A stretch of DNA of 64,000 nucleotides from Bacteroidaceae bacterium. Lineage in GTDB: Bacteria; Bacteroidota; Bacteroidia; Bacteroidales; Bacteroidaceae. A model generated the notes under the pieces. The model was given only the letters and a program-made list of their open reading frames with translations, did no database searches and was not told the origin of the DNA. The DNA lies in assembly GCA_017534535.1 (NCBI GenBank), contig JAFXVZ010000019.1:62001-126000 (forward strand), read 5' to 3'. The position numbers were made by a program, and so were the translations under genes. Shown here one piece after another: positions 61,214-64,000 of the stretch (within the stretch, counting starts at the first letter, position 1; each line of letters begins with the position of its first letter).

Positions 61214-62752
61214 ATGCTGACTAAGGTATATGCTGCTGCCCTGTTGGGCATAGACGCTACACTGATAACAGTGGAAGTGAACAGCCAGAAAGGCTGTGAT
61301 TTCTTTATGGTAGGACTCCCCGACTCTGCCGTTCGCGAAAGTCGTCAGAGAGTAACAACCGCTTTTCAAGTATTAGATTTCAAATTACCCACCACCAACA
61401 TCGTGGTAAATATGGCTCCTGCCGATATTCGTAAGGAAGGGTCGGCCTATGACCTGCCGTTGGCTATCGGCATTCTGGCTGCTTTGGAGTTCTTGCCTAC
61501 AGAGCAATTGGGTAATTTTCTGCTGATGGGTGAACTCGGACTTGATGGCACATTAATGCCCATAAGAGGGGCTTTGCCCATCGCCATCATGGCGCGAGAG
61601 ATGGGATTTAAAGGCATGATTGTATCCCAACAAAATGCACATGAAGCAGCTGTTGTGAACAACCTCATCGTTTATGGTGCTGAGAATTTGAAACAGGTGA
61701 CAGATTTCTTCTTGGGGGAAAACAGCCTGGAGCCTACGGTGGTGAACACGCGTGAGGAATTCTTCAGCCATCAGCTGGAGTTTGACTGGGACTTTGCCGA
61801 TGTGAAAGGACAAGAACAAGTGAAGCGTGCTATGGAGATAGCTGCAGCAGGAAGCCATAACCTGCTTTTGGTCGGCAGCCCTGGTAGTGGTAAGTCGATG
61901 TTGGCCAAAAGATTGCCATCAATCTTACCTCCTCTTTCTTTAGCAGAGAGTTTAGAAACCACCAAGATTCATTCTGTAGCTGGGAAATTGGGAAGGGAAG
62001 GAGGTTTAATATACCATCGCCCATTCCGCAATCCGCACCACACCATCTCTACGGTAGCAATGACGGGAGGTGGTAGCTTCCCCTTGCCAGGCGAAATTAG
62101 TCTGTCCCATAATGGAATACTCTTTCTGGATGAGCTACCTGAATTCCGTAGGGACGTTTTGGAAGTGCTGCGCCAACCTTTGGAAGACCGACGCATCAGC
62201 ATCAGTCGTGTGAAATGTAATGTGGAATATCCTGCCAGCTTTATGTTAGTAGCAGCTATGAACCCATGTCCGTGTGGTTACTACAATCACCCTACCCATC
62301 CTTGCGTCTGCTCACCCAGTCAGGTGCATAAATACATGAGTCGTATCTCAGGCCCCTTAATGGATAGGATAGACCTGCAAATCGAAGTTGCCCCTGTACC
62401 TTTCGAAGAGCTATCTTCCAAAAGAAACGGAGAACCCAGCAAATTCATTCGTGAACGAGTTATCAAGGCACGAAAGATTCAAGAAGAACGATATCGTGGA
62501 TTCTCTGGGGTGCATTGCAATGCACAAATGACTCCTAAGCTATTGCAACAGTTTGCACAACCTGATAACGAAGGCGTGACATTGCTACGCTCAGCGATGA
62601 ATCGCCTCAATCTCAGTGCAAGAGCCTATGACCGCATCTTAAAAGTGTCTCGTACCATAGCTGACTTAGAAGGCTGTGCAACCATTCGTTCACACCACCT
62701 TTCAGAAGCTATCAGCTATCGCAACTTGGATAGAGAAGACTGGGCTGGATAA
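61214..62752 (+). CDS. comM: YifB/ComM-family AAA+ ATPase (Mg-chelatase-like)
   Basis: A 512-aa hexameric helicase-like ATPase; ComM drives branch migration in natural transformation, other members have unsettled roles. N-terminal Lon-like ChlI domain (VEVNSQKGCDFFMVGLPDSA, VNMAPADIRKEGSAYDLPLA), Walker A LLVGSPGSGKSMLAKRLPS, Walker B GILFLDELPEF and the Cys-rich NPCPCGYYNHPTHPC segment, then RISGPLMDRIDLQ and a C-terminal helical domain. Full length. It starts 28 bp after the TlpA-like gene, so may share its transcript. Confidence 0.92.
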   Translation: MLTKVYAAALLGIDATLITVEVNSQKGCDFFMVGLPDSAVRESRQRVTTAFQVLDFKLPTTNIVVNMAPADIRKEGSAYDLPLAIGILAALEFLPTEQLGNFLLMGELGLDGTLMPIRGALPIAIMAREMGFKGMIVSQQNAHEAAVVNNLIVYGAENLKQVTDFFLGENSLEPTVVNTREEFFSHQLEFDWDFADVKGQEQVKRAMEIAAAGSHNLLLVGSPGSGKSMLAKRLPSILPPLSLAESLETTKIHSVAGKLGREGGLIYHRPFRNPHHTISTVAMTGGGSFPLPGEISLSHNGILFLDELPEFRRDVLEVLRQPLEDRRISISRVKCNVEYPASFMLVAAMNPCPCGYYNHPTHPCVCSPSQVHKYMSRISGPLMDRIDLQIEVAPVPFEELSSKRNGEPSKFIRERVIKARKIQEERYRGFSGVHCNAQMTPKLLQQFAQPDNEGVTLLRSAMNRLNLSARAYDRILKVSRTIADLEGCATIRSHHLSEAISYRNLDREDWAG

Positions 62753-62780
62753 CATTTCACAGGAAAAAAACGCAGGCTGT

Positions 62781-62811
62781 TTGCGACTAATGCAGAAAAA
62801 CACTATCTTTG
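62781..62811 (+). promoter_or_regulatory. Promoter of the Na+:solute symporter gene
   Basis: TTG (62781-62783), 20 bp, TATCTTTG (62804-62811), 21 bp before ATG 62833. Confidence 0.8.
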
Positions 62812-62832
62812 TCATCAAACTATAGTTTTTGT

Positions 62833-64000
62833 ATGACACCATTAATAGTAATCATCACGGTAGCAGCCTACTTTGCCGTATTATTCGGCGTATCTTACTG
62901 GGCTGGACGCAAAGCAGACAATGCAGGCTTCTTCCAAGGGGGCAAGCAGTCAAAATGGTATATGGTGGCTTTTGCCATGATAGGTGCCAGCATCTCTGGT
63001 GTGACTTATGTGTCAGTGCCTGGAATGGTTGGAGCTTCACAGTTTGGTTATCTTCAGCTTGTTATGGGTTTCATGGCTGGTCAGCTGGTCATTGCCTTGG
63101 TGCTGACTCCCCTTTTCTATCGCATGCAGTTAGTGAGTGTATATCAGTTCCTGGAACAACGACTGGGTATGAGTTCTTATCACACTGGAGCTTGGTTTTT
63201 CTTCATCTCCAAGATGTTGGGAGCAGCAGTAAGATTGTATCTGGTTTGCCTCACCTTCCAACTGCTTATCTTCGAGCCTTTGCATCTACCTTTCATCTTG
63301 AATGTCATCGTGTCTATGTTGATTGTGTGGCTCTATACTTTCAGGGGTGGTGTGAAGAGCCTCATCTGGACCGACTCTCTGAAAACGCTCTGCCTCATCG
63401 TTTCAGTGGTACTCTGTATCTGGTTCATCGCCAAAAGCTTGGGTATGGACTTTGGAGCTATGATGACAGCTATCAATGATGACAGTTTGAGTCGTGTGTT
63501 CTTCTTCGATGATGTGAATAGCAAGCAATTCTTTTGGAAACAATTCCTGGCAGGTGTGTTTACGCAGATTGCCATGAATGGACTCGACCAAGATATGATG
63601 CAGCGAAACCTGAGTTGCAGGAATTCTAAGGAGAGTCAAAAGAATATGATTGTGAGTATGGTATTGCAATTTGTGGTGATTTCGATCTTCTTGATGCTGG
63701 GTGCTCTGCTATATATCTTCGTAGGACAGAAAGGCATTGTGGTAGAGAAGAGCGACACCTTGTTTACCATAGTAGCAACTGGAGGCTATCTGCCTCTTAT
63801 CGTAGGCATCCTCTTTATCATCGGTCTGACTTCATCGGCATATTCAGCAGCTGGCTCAGCTCTGACAGCTCTTACTACTTCGTTTACGGTAGATATCTTG
63901 GGCATCAAAGGCAAAGCGGAGGAGGTGGTTAAGCAGACTCGTGAGCGAGTTCATATTGGGATGGCTGTAGTGATGGGTATCAGCATCGTGGTGTTTAACC
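62833..64000 (+). CDS. Sodium:solute symporter (SSS family), cut by window edge
   Basis: The open frame from ATG 62833 runs off the right edge (about 389 codons present; complete members have ~480-600). It starts MTPLIVIITVAAYFAVLFGV and shows SSS features: SYWAGRKADNAGFFQGGKQS, the helix-break MIGASISGVTYVSVPGMVG, WTDSLKTL and GLTSSAYSAAGSALTALTTS (Na+-site Ser/Thr). About ten hydrophobic helices are visible. The solute cannot be told; SSS proteins of this type in Bacteroidales often sit with sialic-acid or sugar genes, but none is in view. A competing open frame on the same strand (62829-63479) is a frame shadow. Confidence 0.92.
   Translation, partial: MTPLIVIITVAAYFAVLFGVSYWAGRKADNAGFFQGGKQSKWYMVAFAMIGASISGVTYVSVPGMVGASQFGYLQLVMGFMAGQLVIALVLTPLFYRMQLVSVYQFLEQRLGMSSYHTGAWFFFISKMLGAAVRLYLVCLTFQLLIFEPLHLPFILNVIVSMLIVWLYTFRGGVKSLIWTDSLKTLCLIVSVVLCIWFIAKSLGMDFGAMMTAINDDSLSRVFFFDDVNSKQFFWKQFLAGVFTQIAMNGLDQDMMQRNLSCRNSKESQKNMIVSMVLQFVVISIFLMLGALLYIFVGQKGIVVEKSDTLFTIVATGGYLPLIVGILFIIGLTSSAYSAAGSALTALTTSFTVDILGIKGKAEEVVKQTRERVHIGMAVVMGISIVVFN

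Noticed and set aside
62829..63479. 216-codon plus-strand frame at the right end
   Set aside because: Out of frame with the Na+:solute symporter, whose frame from 62833 has clear membrane helices and family motifs to the window end.

Overview
The window is chromosomal DNA of a Bacteroidota member, most likely a Bacteroidales of the Prevotella/Bacteroides group. Reasons: repeated TAnnTTTG promoter elements with TTG about 19-21 bp upstream; few Shine-Dalgarno sequences; Bacteroidales-restricted families (smalltalk micropeptide, DcaP-like porins, DUF4292 lipoprotein, PepSY-like periplasmic protein, the GlsB/GlsA glycine-lipid acyltransferase pair, an FtsL-like protein, DUF4369/TlpA); and a dcw cluster lacking murF and ddl. 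No tRNA, rRNA, CRISPR array, prophage or intact insertion sequence was seen.

Layout. 0-8.7 kb: the 5' end of rpoN (sigma-54), an aminopeptidase P, a TPR histidine-kinase-like protein without the phosphoacceptor His, a TGS/uridine-kinase-like nucleoside kinase, a Fur-family regulator, and a rubredoxin-porin-porin operon. 8.7-11.3 kb: an OmpR-type two-component system followed by a PepSY-like secreted protein whose promoter carries an 11-bp-pitch direct repeat. 11.3-16 kb: a Na/Pi-cotransporter remnant, a PMCA-type Ca2+ ATPase, ribF and a CPBP protease. 16-17.1 kb: a decayed region with a truncated lipoprotein gene, terminators and several inverted and direct repeat families. 17.1-22.2 kb: two divergent glycoside hydrolases (GH2 with a discoidin-like domain; GH43). 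22.2-30.2 kb: xpt, an EnvC-like factor, DUF4292, a TPR protein and dut on the minus strand, a frameshifted dgt, and glsA-glsB.

30.2-47 kb: the division and cell-wall (dcw) cluster mraZ-rsmH-ftsL-ftsI-murE-mraY-murD-ftsW-murG-murC-ftsQ-ftsA-ftsZ followed by yqeY. It makes UDP-MurNAc-pentapeptide intermediates and lipid I/II, and assembles the Z-ring. It is preceded by two pairs of TGGGG boxes at 10-bp pitch that look like MraZ operators. 47-51.6 kb: a Tat-type Gfo/Idh/MocA oxidoreductase and a HEAT plus twin-DUF1080 protein, a candidate 3-keto-glycoside degradation module. 51.6-57.2 kb: a smalltalk micropeptide, a DUF3828 lipoprotein, and a tightly coupled minus-strand operon aroQ - O-methyltransferase - metallophosphoesterase - LtaS-like phosphotransferase. 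57.2-64 kb: xerD, a TPR/OmpA-like lipoprotein, a TlpA-like lipoprotein without active-site cysteines, comM/yifB and a truncated Na+:solute symporter.

The most distinctive signal is a family of 7-bp tandem repeats, (ATTGACN)n and its reverse complement (NGTCAAT)n, plus a second family, (AATGAAN)n. They sit at gene junctions, supply stop codons or C-termini (rsmH, murE), and are translated in frame as N-terminal extensions (ribF, murG, a TPR protein).
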